From Zonotrichia leucophrys gambelii (Eukaryota; Chordata; Aves; Passeriformes; Passerellidae): a stretch of 64,000 nt of DNA. Under the pieces are notes generated by a model. It was not told the origin of the DNA. It did not search any database and worked only from the letters and a program-made list of their open reading frames with translations. Made by a program: the position numbers and the translations under genes. This document shows positions 62,660 to 64,000 of this stretch, in pieces. How positions within the stretch are numbered: the first letter of the stretch is position 1; every line of letters begins with the position of its first letter. Where the stretch lies: positions 60,605,075 to 60,669,074 of the forward strand of contig NC_088172.1 in the NCBI RefSeq assembly GCF_028769735.1, written 5' to 3'.

Positions 62660-64000
62660 TTTCATCAGGCAAATTGTAAGGAAGTGGCCATTCCCCTCAT
62701 CTTTAGAGGTGAATGAAGAGTCCCTGGCAGCATTTGGTGCAGCAGGGGAAAAACAGCATCATTTCTGTGGGTACAGACCAAAAGAGGTCTATCTCCACTG
62801 TGCTGCTCCCTTTTAGGATTGTTGTGATAAGATGCAACAGTAATGGTTTGGTAAGTTTTAACCAAGAAAAACAACAAAAGCCCAAAACAACTACCACTAG
62901 GTTAATAACTAACCCTAGTGAAAGATTCTTTAGGTAAGTAGTTTACTGCTGATGTAATATCAGAAGCAACTGAAAAATCAGCATTTTTAATTAACTCTCA
63001 TTAAACTTTAAAAATATTTTTCTGGTCTTTAAGCACAGGGGAATTTTTTTACTTAATCTTCTTTAAGTGAATAGAAATTATTAACACTCCAATTAATCAT
63101 TGTTTCATGGAAGGAAACTGTAATTTAAACATCTGGTTATTAGCACAAGATCAAAGAATTATTCCCTTATTGTTTCCTCCAAACAACTAGCACACTGAGG
63201 CTAATGTGCTATTATCTTCAATTCTTCTGAGCCATCACAATAAAAGTTAAGACTAGGATCTTCATTAGGTCTTCCTTTGTTTTACCATTAAATGAGAAAC
63301 TAAATGCTATGAAGAGCTATTGGAACTATACAATTTGTTAAAGCAGAAGCAAGGAGACACACAGATTTGGGATTATGTATTTTATTAGTTTTGCTTTTTA
63401 TTTAAAAAAAAATTTCCCTGCTTTAAATAGAGCTTTCCAGATTTATGTTCTAATAGCTGAAGTTAGAGCTTCAACACAAAACCAAAATACACCACTAAGT
63501 AAATTCTGAGAGCTTTATCTCCACAAGAATATATTACTTTAGAAGAAATCCTAAGCAGTCCTCTTTAACAGTACTCAAACACTTAAAAATAATAAATGCC
63601 TGTAATATCACTTTTTAGAAACACCTCAATACAGACAGTATGCAAGGGTAAAAAACTCCAAGTTTATCCTTTCTGAAAACTCAACAAAAAAAATATGGTC
63701 AAAGATGAGGAATTTTTATCATTTTCAAGGTATAAAACCAAGGCAAAAGAAAGAATCAGGCAAATGGAATCAAAGTTGTCTGGAAGACTGTCTCTTTTCT
63801 TCCCATTTTATTTTGAGGTAATGATAACAGCTGTTCTAGAAGATTAACTAAATCCTGTGTCATGAGGACACAACCAGAAAGCAAGTGCTCTATGGTCAGA
63901 CAGAGCCACTGTAGGCACTAAGAGAACACGTCCAATAGTGATGCTAACTGATGCAATGAAACTAAGTTATTTTTTAACCAAAATCACCCCATAAGCAAGG

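Larger units (their letters stand above)
44403..64000. other. unique AT-rich non-coding DNA
   Basis: I see no recognisable gene or transposon. GC-richer zones lie at about 51480-52700 and 58880-59330; between them the sequence is AT-rich. Many overlapping short open frames in 51400-52700 reflect the lower stop-codon density of GC-richer DNA, and none resembles a known protein. Local repeats and a foldback are listed separately. Confidence 0.65.

Noticed and set aside
1..64000. Search for tRNA, rRNA, snRNA, well-known microRNAs, CRISPR arrays, phage or bacterial operons.
   Set aside because: No tRNA B-box with partner A-box, no known microRNA sequence, no spaced repeat array and no bacterial gene organisation was seen by eye. 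A covariance-model scan (tRNAscan-SE, Rfam) would be needed to exclude diverged RNAs.

Overview
This window reads as vertebrate nuclear DNA, most likely from a songbird (passerine). It is AT-rich and almost free of long open frames. It carries CR1 retroposon 3' ends, the typical avian LINE, and one solo endogenous-retrovirus LTR whose sequence resembles LTRs I know from passerine genomes. It also has many A/C-rich (T/G-rich on the other strand) low-complexity tracts. There are no closely spaced genes, ribosome-binding sites, operons, phage or CRISPR features. I identify no protein-coding gene with confidence. The window is probably an intron or intergenic desert.

Layout: 1-17310 is unique AT-rich DNA with small local structures: a GC-rich hairpin at 1398-1439, a GTAC-rich quasi-palindrome at 2928-2991, a 33-bp tandem duplication at 6541-6606, a diverged 95-bp sequence pair at 10707 and 12297, and an (AAAATT)n array at 13615-13673. 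A 592-bp solo LTR lies at 17317-17908, with terminal inverted repeats and a near-perfect 6-bp target duplication. About 210 bp downstream is the best exon-like stretch (18122-18459), which could encode the start of a small secreted protein. A minus-strand CR1 3' end lies at 19812-20271. From 20272 to 43642 there is unique AT-rich DNA with low-complexity tracts. At 43643-44402 a young 184-bp CR1 copy sits inside an older CR1 copy. From 44403 to 64000 there is more unique DNA, a GC-richer block at about 51480-52700 and a perfect 23-bp inverted repeat with a 1-nt spacer at 62613-62659.

The features that can be defended are transposon remnants, simple repeats and DNA structures. The exon-like segments are reported as testable candidates only: in AT-rich DNA of this size, a few good-looking splice-site pairs around short open frames are expected by chance. 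I found no sign of a new multi-gene system.
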